34,931 nucleotides of DNA from an uncultured Eggerthellaceae bacterium (GTDB taxonomy: Bacteria; Actinomycetota; Coriobacteriia; Coriobacteriales; Eggerthellaceae): the NCBI GenBank assembly GCA_934623455.1, contig CAKTVK010000010.1:1-34931 (forward strand), read 5' to 3'. The notes beneath the pieces were generated by a model. That model ran no database searches. It was not told where the DNA came from and saw nothing but the letters and a program-made list of their open reading frames with translations. Below are positions 24,974 to 33,320 of the stretch, piece by piece (within the stretch, counting starts at the first letter, position 1; every line of letters begins with the position of its first letter). The position numbers and the translations under genes are program-made.

Positions 24974-26655
24974 AACGCAATCACATCCTCATCGATGATG
25001 GCATTTTGGAACATATGACGGCTCATACGGTTCGCCGATGTCGTATAGAAGCTGTTTTGCGCAAAGAAGCGCCGTGGCGTGTTCGTGGTAACAATGCCGC
25101 CATCAAAGAACATCGAAACGCTTGTAGCGTAATGCGCGCAAAACTCGATATCGTGAGATACCATGACAATGGTCTTCCCTTGCTCGCGCAAACGCGCCAA
25201 CACGCCGGCAAGCTCGCGCTTGAAGAACCCATCGATTCCCTTCGTTGGCTCGTCCAACAGCAAAATCTCGGGCTCGCAGAGCAGAACCTTCGCCAGTGCC
25301 GCACGCTGCTGCTCGCCACCCGAAAGATCGTACGGATGAGAATCCAGTAAGCGCTCGATATCGCAGGTGCGCGCCACTTCCAAGACCTTCTGCTGCGCCT
25401 CTTCCGCACTGAGCTTCTTGTCGGTAAGCATCTCTTGCAAATCGGCGCGAACCGTCTTTTTCACGAACAGGTTTTGCGGATCTTGAGGAAGCATTGCAAT
25501 GCAGCCTTTGAACAGGTCATTGCCCTTCCATTCTTTAATCTTTTTACCCTTGATGCGAATTGTGCCACGGTACGGCTTATTGATGCCGCACGCACATTTG
25601 AGCGATGTGGACTTTCCCGTACCATTGCCACCAACCAGCGCAAACAGCTCTCCTTTATGCACATCAAACGACGTTCCGCGCAAAACATCGGGAAGCTCGC
25701 GATCATAGCGGAACCAAACGTCCTTGAAAGACAGCACAATGTTGTCGTCCGTTTCCTCGTACGCTTGCGCATCAGGCAACGCGCGCGCATCAGCCGGAAT
25801 GTCGCTGAAGTTGCGCGTGAGCCACGTGCGACCTTCGCGCACTGTCAGGGGACAATCGCGCGCCTCGACCTGAGCGGATTTCGCACCCGAGTTCACGCCG
25901 TAGAAAATACGCATCGGCGCAGGTAGAGCGGCTGCCATTTCATCGTTGGCAACAATAAGGCGCTGGCCCACTTCATGTGGCTCGCCATCGGCCAAAATAC
26001 GGCCCTGCTTCATGACAAGAACGCGATCGGCCGCCGAGAACGTTTCTTCCAGTCGATGCTCCGACAAAATGATGGTAGTACCCAACTCCAGATTAATCTT
26101 ACGCACCGTATTCAGGAAATCAGCGGCGGCAATGGGGTCAAGCTGGCTTGTTGGCTCATCCAGAACGAGAACGCTTGGCTGCATGGCCATGATCGATGCC
26201 AAGTTCAACAGCTGCTTTTGACCACCCGACAGCTCTTTTACGTCCTTGTGAAACCAGCCCTGAATACCGAAATAGCTTGCCATCTCTGCTACGCGCAAAC
26301 GCATGGTGCGCTGATCGCAACCCAAGCTTTCCAGGCCAAATGCCAGCTCATGCCATACTTTATCGGTCACAACTTGCGCATCGGGATTTTGCATAACATA
26401 GCCAATCTTCGCAGATTGGTCGCGCTGCGAAACCTGCTCAAGCGGCACACCTTCAAAAAGCACCTGACCAGTGCGCTTACCATGGGGCGCAAGAACCGAC
26501 TTCAAGTGGCGCAAAAGCGTCGTTTTGCCGCAACCGCTCTTGCCACAAAGCGTAACGTAGCTTCCCGCCTCTATCTCAAAAGAAACATTATCCAACGCGG
26601 GCGTATCGCACCCTGGATAATGAAACGTTACATTCTCGAAAGCGAACTGCGCCAT
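24958..26655 (-). CDS. ECF transporter fused double ATPase (EcfA1-EcfA2)
   Basis: 565-residue cytosolic protein with two ABC ATPase domains in one chain. Domain 1 has Walker A GKSGCGKTT (38-46), signature LSGGQ (142-146) and Walker B LVLDEPTSQLD. Domain 2 begins near residue 310, with Walker A GGNGTGKST (about 340), signature LSGGEQQR (about 444) and ILLLDEPTKGID. Both halves have Q-loops (VMQNPDAQ and LPQDPQN), so both look competent. It replaces the usual separate EcfA and EcfA' genes and powers the S/T subunits encoded around it. ATG 26655 has TAAGGAG and overlaps the upstream T gene by 28 bases. Confidence 0.93.
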   Translation of the reverse strand: MAQFAFENVTFHYPGCDTPALDNVSFEIEAGSYVTLCGKSGCGKTTLLRHLKSVLAPHGKRTGQVLFEGVPLEQVSQRDQSAKIGYVMQNPDAQVVTDKVWHELAFGLESLGCDQRTMRLRVAEMASYFGIQGWFHKDVKELSGGQKQLLNLASIMAMQPSVLVLDEPTSQLDPIAAADFLNTVRKINLELGTTIILSEHRLEETFSAADRVLVMKQGRILADGEPHEVGQRLIVANDEMAAALPAPMRIFYGVNSGAKSAQVEARDCPLTVREGRTWLTRNFSDIPADARALPDAQAYEETDDNIVLSFKDVWFRYDRELPDVLRGTSFDVHKGELFALVGGNGTGKSTSLKCACGINKPYRGTIRIKGKKIKEWKGNDLFKGCIAMLPQDPQNLFVKKTVRADLQEMLTDKKLSAEEAQQKVLEVARTCDIERLLDSHPYDLSGGEQQRAALAKVLLCEPEILLLDEPTKGIDGFFKRELAGVLARLREQGKTIVMVSHDIEFCAHYATSVSMFFDGGIVTTNTPRRFFAQNSFYTTSANRMSRHMFQNAIIDEDVIALCKNA

Positions 26656-27521
26656 ACCAAAATCTCCTTAGCATTAATAAATGTAGGCAAAAACAGCAAC
26701 ACGCAATAAGCGGTCAGGGAAATCGCGAACGAAGCACCTGGCTGAGCTGCAACAATCGCGGGATAAAACTCGATATTCTGGCTTCCGAAGGCCACCCCCA
26801 CCAACGTGAGCGCGCACAGCACCAGCATGACACCAACACAAACAGCATCGCGCGCGGTAAAGCGGTATAACGCAAATTGAGAGCGGCGTCCCACGCCGTA
26901 TCCTCTGCTTTTCATGGAATCAGCCGTTTGAACAGAATTTTCGAATGCCCAGCTAGTCAGCTGCGACAACAGGTCGGAACCATGCTTCACGCGTTGAGAA
27001 AAATCCCCTTCCTGGGGAGATTTTCCCAGACTGGAACGACATTGGGCGAATTGCTTTAGCTTGTCCAAATACGAGGGCACTAAGCGAAGCGCCATGGTGA
27101 GCGTCAGCGTAATTGCCGGTGCCAAACCGCCAAACAAAAACGTGAACTTATCGCTGGTCATCACGCGATTATACGAAGAAAACCAAACGAACATCGCCAC
27201 GAACATGCACGCAGTACAAGCGCCATACGCAAGCGCCTCAAAGGTGTACGGGCGACCATTAAAGTAGGTGAAAAGAACAGTTTCGCCCAGCGTATTGAAC
27301 AGCGGATTAATCACCGAAATGATTACTAAAATAGGCACCATGGCCAGCAAAAACTTACAGGCACGTACACCTTGAATAGTAACGGCATACAAAAAAGAAA
27401 AGATAAGCGCCGCCGCCGTGAAAGCGGGGTGACGCAAAAACATGCAAAAGACAACGGCAATCACGAAAAAGGCAAAGCACACCGCTGGATGGTAATCAGA
27501 GAATGCATCTCTTTTATCCAT
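26628..27521 (-). CDS. ECF transporter T component (first copy, operon lead gene)
   Basis: 297-residue EcfT-type membrane protein with several hydrophobic helices and the coupling motif ADSMKSRGYGVGRRSQFALYRF, close to the standard ADAMEARGY motif, near residue 195. It is the first gene behind the cobalamin riboswitch. The ATG at 27521 is chosen because GGGAGG lies 9 bases upstream; an in-frame ATG at 27545 lies before this site and inside the switch hairpin. The stop overlaps the double ATPase gene by 28 bases. Confidence 0.9.
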   Translation of the reverse strand: MDKRDAFSDYHPAVCFAFFVIAVVFCMFLRHPAFTAAALIFSFLYAVTIQGVRACKFLLAMVPILVIISVINPLFNTLGETVLFTYFNGRPYTFEALAYGACTACMFVAMFVWFSSYNRVMTSDKFTFLFGGLAPAITLTLTMALRLVPSYLDKLKQFAQCRSSLGKSPQEGDFSQRVKHGSDLLSQLTSWAFENSVQTADSMKSRGYGVGRRSQFALYRFTARDAVCVGVMLVLCALTLVGVAFGSQNIEFYPAIVAAQPGASFAISLTAYCVLLFLPTFINAKEILVWRSSLSRM

Positions 27522-27530
27522 AAGCACTTT

Positions 27531-27571
27531 CCTCCCCTGCGCCATTCAATTCCAACATAACCTTGCGCAGG
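27531..27571 (-). promoter_or_regulatory. Possible ribosome-site hairpin of the B12 riboswitch (expression platform)
   Basis: On the minus strand CCTGCGC (27571-27565) can pair with GCGCAGG (27542-27536). The second arm abuts the Shine-Dalgarno GGGAGG at 27536-27531. No T-run follows, so control of translation start looks more likely than premature termination. Confidence 0.45.
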
Positions 27572-27587
27572 AACGGCAGTGCATTGC

Positions 27588-27730
27588 ATCTGCGAAGCTC
27601 CTGGTAAAGGCAGAACGCTTCCTCTGTTGCCCAATGACCCGACTCATCTTTTCTCTTCCCCCAAGAAAAGCATCACGGTGACCCACTCGCGAGGATTTTC
27701 ACCTCATTCAATTGGCCGCATATCGCAGCA
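27588..27730 (-). promoter_or_regulatory. Cobalamin (B12) riboswitch
   Basis: Reading the minus strand from 27730, conserved pieces of the cobalamin aptamer appear in order. They are GGTGAAAATCC (27703-27693) closed as GAGG...CCTC, GGGTCACCGTGATG (equivalent of the CCGCCACTGTGA core), a P6-type hairpin, GTCATTGGG plus GAGGAAGC (equivalents of GCCACTG and GGGAAGG), and the B12-box core CCAGGAGC (27604-27597). CTGCGA (27728-27723) can pair with TCGCAG (27595-27590), closing the aptamer as expected. It sits between a promoter and the ecfT start and the operon carries cob genes. Several core positions are variants, so a computational model score is the natural test. Confidence 0.85.
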
Positions 27731-27752
27731 AGGCAACTTTTATAACTTATTA

Positions 27753-27781
27753 ATTGTATCTTGTGCTTGCGCCTTCAACAA
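27753..27781 (-). promoter_or_regulatory. Predicted promoter of the corrinoid operon
   Basis: On the minus strand TTGTTG (27781-27776) and TACAAT (27758-27753) are separated by 17 bases. Transcription would start near 27746, just ahead of the riboswitch aptamer. Confidence 0.55.
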
Positions 27782-27783
27782 CA

Positions 27784-27825
27784 ATAAATAAATAACGCCT
27801 TACCCCTTCAGACAAGGGGTAAGGC
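27784..27825 (-). terminator. Hairpin terminator after the zinc-ribbon protein gene
   Basis: A perfect 12-bp stem GCCTTACCCCTT/AAGGGGTAAGGC (27825-27814 with 27808-27797) with a 5-base loop is followed on the minus strand by GTTATTTATTT. The T-tract is interrupted but the stem is strong. It separates the housekeeping block from the corrinoid operon. Confidence 0.75.
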
Positions 27826-27867
27826 ATCAAATCACAACATTGAACGATAATCGCTCAGTATTTCAAT

Positions 27868-28434
27868 TTACTCAGCCGGCATACGGCGACGACGTGCATG
27901 CTCTTGAGGCATGTCCATAGCAACCGTGTGGTTGTTATCGGCCGCCGCTGATGCATTACGCGCGGAACGCTCCTGCCCACGAGGCGGACGACGACGCGGT
28001 GCCGCACCATTGACAGGCGTGGCGCAATACGGGCACATGGACCACGTGGGATCAAGCGGCTTGCCGCAACGCGCGCACTGATTCTTCAAGGGCGTGTGGC
28101 ACGAGGGACATACAATGAAATCATCTTCCACGGGGCAGCCGCAAACAGCGCAATTTCCGTATTTCTGCAAAGCGCGCTGCTTATAGGCGATTTCAAGCTC
28201 CTGCTCATCACGGTCGATCTGCAACAGCGACGGACGAAGAAGGCAATACGCCACCAAACCAACAACGGGAATGATGGAGACAATACCCCAAACAACCCAG
28301 TTCGTGCCGCGCAGATGCGCGTCGCGCACAACCCAAGCAACAGAGAGCACGTACAGCGCAGCAATCATAACGCACACAACGACAAGCGCCATGCGCATCT
28401 CTTCAGTGATAAGCGAAGACAACAAATCAGCCAT
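27868..28434 (-). CDS. Membrane protein with double zinc ribbon
   Basis: 188-residue protein. Two transmembrane helices (about residues 15-37 and 44-67) are followed by a short helical linker. A double zinc ribbon at about 92-140 follows, made of four Cys pairs: CAVC, CPSC, CARC and CPYC. The tail is low-complexity and Arg-rich (RRRPPRGQ, ending HARRRRMPAE). The layout resembles cardiolipin synthase-type N-terminal (PLDc_N-like) helices joined to a DZR domain. No function is known; a membrane-tethered adaptor is possible. It follows valS by 28 bases and is likely co-transcribed. Confidence 0.8.
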   Translation of the reverse strand: MADLLSSLITEEMRMALVVVCVMIAALYVLSVAWVVRDAHLRGTNWVVWGIVSIIPVVGLVAYCLLRPSLLQIDRDEQELEIAYKQRALQKYGNCAVCGCPVEDDFIVCPSCHTPLKNQCARCGKPLDPTWSMCPYCATPVNGAAPRRRPPRGQERSARNASAAADNNHTVAMDMPQEHARRRRMPAE

Positions 28435-28462
28435 GTTTTATCCTTTCGTCGCCCACTTCGCT

Positions 28463-31150
28463 TTACGCGAGAGCGGCAAGCTGCTCATCAATGCGAGCAA
28501 GCTTATCAGTAAGCTCGGCAAAATGAGCGCGATCCTTCTCGATGATCTCGGGAGCCGCTTTTGCAAGAAAGCCTTGGTTGGACAGCTTCTTTTCAAGCTT
28601 TGCAGCATCTTTAGAAACTTTATCACGTTCAGACTGCAAACGAGCGCGCTCTGCGTCAAAATCAACTAATCCCGAAAGAGCAACATATACTTCCAAGCTT
28701 CCCGCCAAGGACACGCTCGATCCTGCCGGCTTTTCGGCATCCGCAGAAATAGTCAGCGAGGACACATTTGCCAAAGACGAAATCAGGCTTGCCTGCTGCT
28801 CCAGCAAATCAGCGCTCTCTTTTGCCTTGATAACAACATCCAGCGCAGACTTAGGCGAAATACCATAACGGGCACGCGTGCTACGGATGGCCGACACCGC
28901 ATCGCACACCATGCCAATAGCGACTGCAGCATCTTCGTCGCAATATTGCTTCAAAGCGGCGGATTGGGGCCATGAAGCAACAATCAGGTGCTTTGCCTGC
29001 TTTTCGCCCGGAAGCTCCTGGTAAATTTCCTCGGTTACGAAGGGCATGATGGGATGCAGCAAACGAATTGCCTGATCAAGCACGAAGACAAGATTGCGCT
29101 GGCAATCCAACCTGTCTTGCGGATCGGCATCTTTGCTCAAGCGGCTCTTGGAGAACTCAATGTACCAATCGCAGAATTCATTCCAGAAGAACGAATAGAG
29201 CTGACGGGTGATCTCGCCAAATTCGAACTCTTCAAAAGCAGTATCAATGCTTTCAACAAGCTGCGCCAAGCGCGTGAAGATCCACTTATCGGCCGACGTG
29301 GTGGGGTTGGGCTCGCCCGGAACATATCCATCAAGGTTCATGCCCACAAAACGAGCAGCGTTCCTGATCTTATTCGCGAAGTTACGGCTGCTCACCAGCT
29401 TCTGCTCGTCGAACTTCAAATCCTGAGCGCCCGTCACCTGCAGCAAAAGACCGAAACGCATACCATCGGAACCGTAATCCTGAAGCAGCTTCAACGGATC
29501 AACACCGTTGCCGCGCGATTTGCTCATCGGCTTGCCATCGGCACCCATAACCGTGGGGTGAATAATCACGTGTTCAAACGGAATCTGCTTCGTGAAATAC
29601 AGCGAAGACATGACCATGCGAGCAACCCACAAGCCCATAATGTCGCGCGCCGTGGAAAGAACCTGCGTCGGGTACGCCAGCTTCAGCTCGGGCGCGTCCA
29701 TGCCTTCAGTTGCCCAGCCCATGGTAGCAAAAGGCCACAGCTGAGAAGAGAACCAGGTATCAAGAACGTCTTCTTCTTGGCGCAACGCATGGCCGCACGT
29801 CGGGCAGGTGTCGATATCTTCCACGGAAGCGTCTTGCCAGCCGCACTCATCACAGTAAAACATGGGAATGCGATGACCCCACCACAGCTGACGAGAAATG
29901 CACCAGTCCTTCAGATTAGCAAGCCAGTCAAGGTACACTTGCTTCCAGCGTGCAGGATGGAACTGAATCTCGCCGTCTTCAACAACGCGCGCTGCATCTT
30001 TCTTGAGCTCGTCAACAGCAACAAACCACTGCTCCGACTCCCACGGCTCCAACTTGGTGTGGCAACGATAGCACGTCATAACGGAGTGGTTCAAATCCTC
30101 AATGTGGTCCAGCAGACCCAAGGACTCGAATTCTTCCACAATAGCCTGGCGCGCTTCGTCGCGATCCATGCCGCTGAACTTGCCATAGCCTTCCACCACA
30201 TGGGCGGTCTCGTCGAAAATGTTGATTTTCTCCAGGTCGTGAGCCTCGCCCATAGCCCAGTCGTTCGGGTCGTGCGACGGCGTAACCTTAACGCAGCCCG
30301 TACCGAACTTCGTATCAACATGCCAGTCGGAGAAAATGGGAATCTTGCGACCAACAATAGGCAGCGTAACGGTTTTGCCCACCAGCTGCGCGAAACGTTC
30401 ATCCTTAGGGTTCACGGCAACGCCCGTGTCGCCCAGCATGGTTTCCGGACGCGTGGTGGCAACAACCAAGTACTCCATGCCGTCAACAGGCTCGGTCAGC
30501 GGGTAGCGCAAATACCACAAATGGCTTGCATCCTCTACGTATTCCGCTTCATCATCGGCAATGGCGGTCGTGCAGTGCGGGCACCAGTTCACAATGCGCT
30601 TGCCCTTATAGATCAAACCCTGGTGATACCAGTCGGTAAACACTTTACGAACGGCCAAAACGTAATCAGGATCAAGCGTGAAATGCTCGTCTTCAAAGTC
30701 GCCCGAGCAGCCCATGCCCTTAATCTGGTTCACAATAGTCGTACCATATTCGCGACGCCAGTCGTAGCATGCCTCGATAAACTTCTCGCGACCAATTTCC
30801 AAACGAGAAATGCCCTGGTCAGCAAGCTTCTTGTCAACCTTCGTCTGCGTTGCAATGCCAGCGTGGTCGGTACCAATGATCCAACGCGTCTGGTAACCCC
30901 TCATACGCGCACGGCGAATGCAGGTGTCCTGGATGGTTTCGTTCAGGGCATGACCCATATGCAAAACGCCCGTGATATTAGGAGGCGGAACAACAATAGT
31001 AAACGTGTCATCGGCGTGCTCGCCCTGGCCTTTGCTGCGGCGAAAATAGCCTTCTTTCACCCACTCATTAAAAATAGGAGTTTCATGGGCTGCAAAGTCG
31101 TAATCGACCTTCTTTGCCTGTCCCTCTTCGTTTTTCTTATTTTCAGCCAT
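28463..31150 (-). CDS. valS: Valine--tRNA ligase
   Basis: Class I aminoacyl-tRNA synthetase charging tRNA-Val, 895 residues, a full-length bacterial type. The HIGH-type motif is HMGH (64-67, PPPNITGVLHMGHALN). The editing (CP1) domain shows TTRPETMLGDTGVAVNP. The KMSKS-type motif is PMSKSRGN near residue 540. Cysteine pairs in CYRCHTKLEPW, YCDECGWQ and TCPTCG mark zinc sites. The C-terminal anticodon domain and the coiled-coil tail (about 825-895) complete it. ATG 31150 follows AGAAGGA. It lies 92 bases after clpX, and no T-box leader is visible in that gap. Confidence 0.97.
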   Translation of the reverse strand: MAENKKNEEGQAKKVDYDFAAHETPIFNEWVKEGYFRRSKGQGEHADDTFTIVVPPPNITGVLHMGHALNETIQDTCIRRARMRGYQTRWIIGTDHAGIATQTKVDKKLADQGISRLEIGREKFIEACYDWRREYGTTIVNQIKGMGCSGDFEDEHFTLDPDYVLAVRKVFTDWYHQGLIYKGKRIVNWCPHCTTAIADDEAEYVEDASHLWYLRYPLTEPVDGMEYLVVATTRPETMLGDTGVAVNPKDERFAQLVGKTVTLPIVGRKIPIFSDWHVDTKFGTGCVKVTPSHDPNDWAMGEAHDLEKINIFDETAHVVEGYGKFSGMDRDEARQAIVEEFESLGLLDHIEDLNHSVMTCYRCHTKLEPWESEQWFVAVDELKKDAARVVEDGEIQFHPARWKQVYLDWLANLKDWCISRQLWWGHRIPMFYCDECGWQDASVEDIDTCPTCGHALRQEEDVLDTWFSSQLWPFATMGWATEGMDAPELKLAYPTQVLSTARDIMGLWVARMVMSSLYFTKQIPFEHVIIHPTVMGADGKPMSKSRGNGVDPLKLLQDYGSDGMRFGLLLQVTGAQDLKFDEQKLVSSRNFANKIRNAARFVGMNLDGYVPGEPNPTTSADKWIFTRLAQLVESIDTAFEEFEFGEITRQLYSFFWNEFCDWYIEFSKSRLSKDADPQDRLDCQRNLVFVLDQAIRLLHPIMPFVTEEIYQELPGEKQAKHLIVASWPQSAALKQYCDEDAAVAIGMVCDAVSAIRSTRARYGISPKSALDVVIKAKESADLLEQQASLISSLANVSSLTISADAEKPAGSSVSLAGSLEVYVALSGLVDFDAERARLQSERDKVSKDAAKLEKKLSNQGFLAKAAPEIIEKDRAHFAELTDKLARIDEQLAALA

Positions 31151-31242
31151 TTTCGAATCCTTCTTTTTACACAGCTTATACGGCTCTCAATACGCCAGTG
31201 CCCGCCTTGAAAAGACGGGCAAAATCAACGTTTCCCACTACG

Positions 31243-32553
31243 CTAAAGCGCGACGATTTCCGGCTTCGTTTCACCCGTCACATCGGTAGCGCGGATAACA
31301 ACACGTGAAGCTTCCTGATATTCCGGCAGCTCATACATGACATCCATAAGAATGCGCTCGCAAATAGAGCGAAGACCACGCGCACCGGTTGCGCGCTCTA
31401 CCGCTTCATGCGCAATGGCACGAAGCGCTTCCTCTTCGAACTCCAGCTGGGAATCTTCAAAGCTGAACATCTTCTTGTATTGCTTGACCAGCGCGTTTTT
31501 CGGCTCCGTCAAAATGCGCACCAAGTCGTCCTCCGACAGCTCCTTCAGGGCAGTCACCACTGGAATACGACCAACGAATTCGGGAATCATGCCAAACTTA
31601 TGCAAGTCCTCGGGAAGGACCTGCGCCAAAAGCTCCGCCTCTTCCTGCTTCTTGCTTTCAGGCAGCTCAGCGTTGAAGCCCAGGCTGCTCTTACCCACGC
31701 GCTGAGCGACGATATCGGAAAGGCCCACGAACGCACCGCCCAAAATGAACAGGATATTGTTCGTGTTGATGTGAATAAGTTCCTGCTGAGGATGCTTGCG
31801 TCCGCCTTGCGGGGGAACGGAAGCATCGGTCCCTTCAACGATCTTCAACAGCGCTTGCTGCACACCTTCGCCCGAAACATCGCGAGTGATAGAAAGGTTC
31901 TCTGCCTTTTTCGCAATCTTGTCAATCTCGTCGATATAGATAATGCCGATTTCTGCACTGGGAATATCGAAATCCGCAGCGGTAATGAGCTTCAACAGGA
32001 TATTCTCAACATCTTCGCCTACATAACCCGCTTCGGTCAACGTAGTAGCATCGGCAATCGCGAAGGGAACCTTCAACGTACGCGCAAGCGTTTCGGCCAA
32101 AAGCGTCTTGCCCGAACCCGTGGGACCCAGCAGCAAGATATTGCTTTTTGCCAGCTCTACGTCGTCTTCATCGGCAATCTCTTCCATGCCAATGCGCTTG
32201 TAGTGGTTGTACACGGCAACAGAAAGCGCTTTTTTCGCATCTTCCTGCCCTACCACGTGCTCGGACAAGCGACGATAAAGCTCCTGCGGCGTAGGAAGAT
32301 TCTCAAGAGAAGTCTCTTCGGCATATTCTTCCCTCCGATGAGCTTCTTCATTCGCATCGTAGAAATCATACTCGCCATTGCCCATGAAATCCATCTTGCC
32401 GCCCTGGGCAACAATGGCTCCCGCGCAAATGGAAACGCATTCATCGCAGATATTGATGCCATCGGGCCCGGAGACCATGGCGTTTGCCATGGATGCGGGC
32501 TTACCGCAGAAGGTGCAGCAAGGCTCATTCGTGTTATTACGGTTAGTCGCCAT
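31243..32553 (-). CDS. clpX: ATP-dependent protease ATPase subunit ClpX
   Basis: AAA+ unfoldase that feeds tagged proteins into ClpP. 436 residues. The N-terminal zinc-binding domain has CTFC and ICDEC. Walker A is GPTGSGKT, pore loop GYVGED, Walker B IIYIDEID, and the sensor region RVGKSS. The ClpP-docking loop reads LGF (SSLGFNAE) rather than the commoner IGF. The linker after the zinc domain (about 50-85) is rich in Asp/Glu/Tyr. ATG 32553 follows the clpP stop by 5 bases, forming a clpP-clpX operon downstream of tig, the classic order. Confidence 0.96.
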   Translation of the reverse strand: MATNRNNTNEPCCTFCGKPASMANAMVSGPDGINICDECVSICAGAIVAQGGKMDFMGNGEYDFYDANEEAHRREEYAEETSLENLPTPQELYRRLSEHVVGQEDAKKALSVAVYNHYKRIGMEEIADEDDVELAKSNILLLGPTGSGKTLLAETLARTLKVPFAIADATTLTEAGYVGEDVENILLKLITAADFDIPSAEIGIIYIDEIDKIAKKAENLSITRDVSGEGVQQALLKIVEGTDASVPPQGGRKHPQQELIHINTNNILFILGGAFVGLSDIVAQRVGKSSLGFNAELPESKKQEEAELLAQVLPEDLHKFGMIPEFVGRIPVVTALKELSEDDLVRILTEPKNALVKQYKKMFSFEDSQLEFEEEALRAIAHEAVERATGARGLRSICERILMDVMYELPEYQEASRVVIRATDVTGETKPEIVAL

Positions 32554-32558
32554 ATTCC

Positions 32559-33182
32559 TTATTCGTCCTCTTCGGAAGTCTGTCCGTGAGTGGTTGCAAT
32601 CTTGTCAACCAGGCCATATGCCAGGGCTTCCTCGGCCGTCATGTAATTGTCGCGCTCGGTATCACGCTGAATCGTCTCAACATCTTGACCCGTATTGTCG
32701 GCAAGAATCTCGTTCAAACGCTTGCGCGTCTTCAGCATGAAGTCGGCAACAATTGCAATTTCGGTCTGTTGACCCTGCGCACCGCCGGAAGGCTGATGAA
32801 TCAAAACCATGGAATTAGGCAGGCAATAGCGCTTGCCCTTTGCGCCGGAAGACAGCAACACGGCAGCCATGGAAGCGCAGCAACCAATGCAAACAGTGGA
32901 AACGTCGCATTTGATGAAGTTCATGGTATCTAAAATTGCCAGGCCGGCCGTTACCGATCCTCCCGGAGAATTGATGTAAAGGGAAATATCCTTATCGGGA
33001 TCAACGCTTTCCAGATGAAGAAGCTGAGCCACAACAGTATTCGCCACAGCATCGTTAATCTCTTCACCCAAGAACACAATGCGCTCATTGAGCAAACGAG
33101 AATAGATATCGTAGCTGCGCTCGCCTCGAGGAGACTGCTCCACAACATAAGGAATCAAAGATCCCTGGGCATTCAGTGCCAT
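32559..33182 (-). CDS. clpP: ATP-dependent Clp protease proteolytic subunit
   Basis: Serine protease subunit forming the ClpP tetradecamer. 207 residues with Ser104, His129 and Asp178 as catalytic triad, in IGCCASMAAVLLSSG, VLIHQPSGG and RDTERDNYMT. The usual GQAASMGA around the serine is GCCASMAA here, with two cysteines before the serine. The IYSRLLNERIVFLG and NSPGGSVTAGLAI blocks are canonical. ATG 33182 has GAGGT upstream and a stable hairpin before it. It is co-transcribed with clpX. Confidence 0.96.
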   Translation of the reverse strand: MALNAQGSLIPYVVEQSPRGERSYDIYSRLLNERIVFLGEEINDAVANTVVAQLLHLESVDPDKDISLYINSPGGSVTAGLAILDTMNFIKCDVSTVCIGCCASMAAVLLSSGAKGKRYCLPNSMVLIHQPSGGAQGQQTEIAIVADFMLKTRKRLNEILADNTGQDVETIQRDTERDNYMTAEEALAYGLVDKIATTHGQTSEEDE

Positions 33183-33198
33183 ACCTACCTCACTTTCA

Positions 33199-33220
33199 AC
33201 GGCCGCACAAAGGCGGCCGT
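33199..33220 (-). promoter_or_regulatory. Stable hairpin in the clpP leader
   Basis: A perfect 8-bp stem ACGGCCGC/GCGGCCGT with a 6-base loop lies directly before the clpP Shine-Dalgarno. It lacks a T-run, so it could be a weak tig terminator, an mRNA stabiliser or a leader control element. A TATGAT at 33251-33246 upstream of it could be a -10 box. Confidence 0.45.
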
Positions 33221-33320
33221 CATAATCGGTTCAATAACGATGCTCATCATACTGAAAGCAGAAATGATTCGCCGCAATTGAAAACAATTTGCAACTTTGT
33301 AAAACGAAGCCGCGTTTTTT

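Noticed and set aside
28988..31210. Long plus-strand open frame (about 740 codons) opposite valS
   Set aside because: Antisense shadow of valS with no domain, no ribosome site and unnatural composition.
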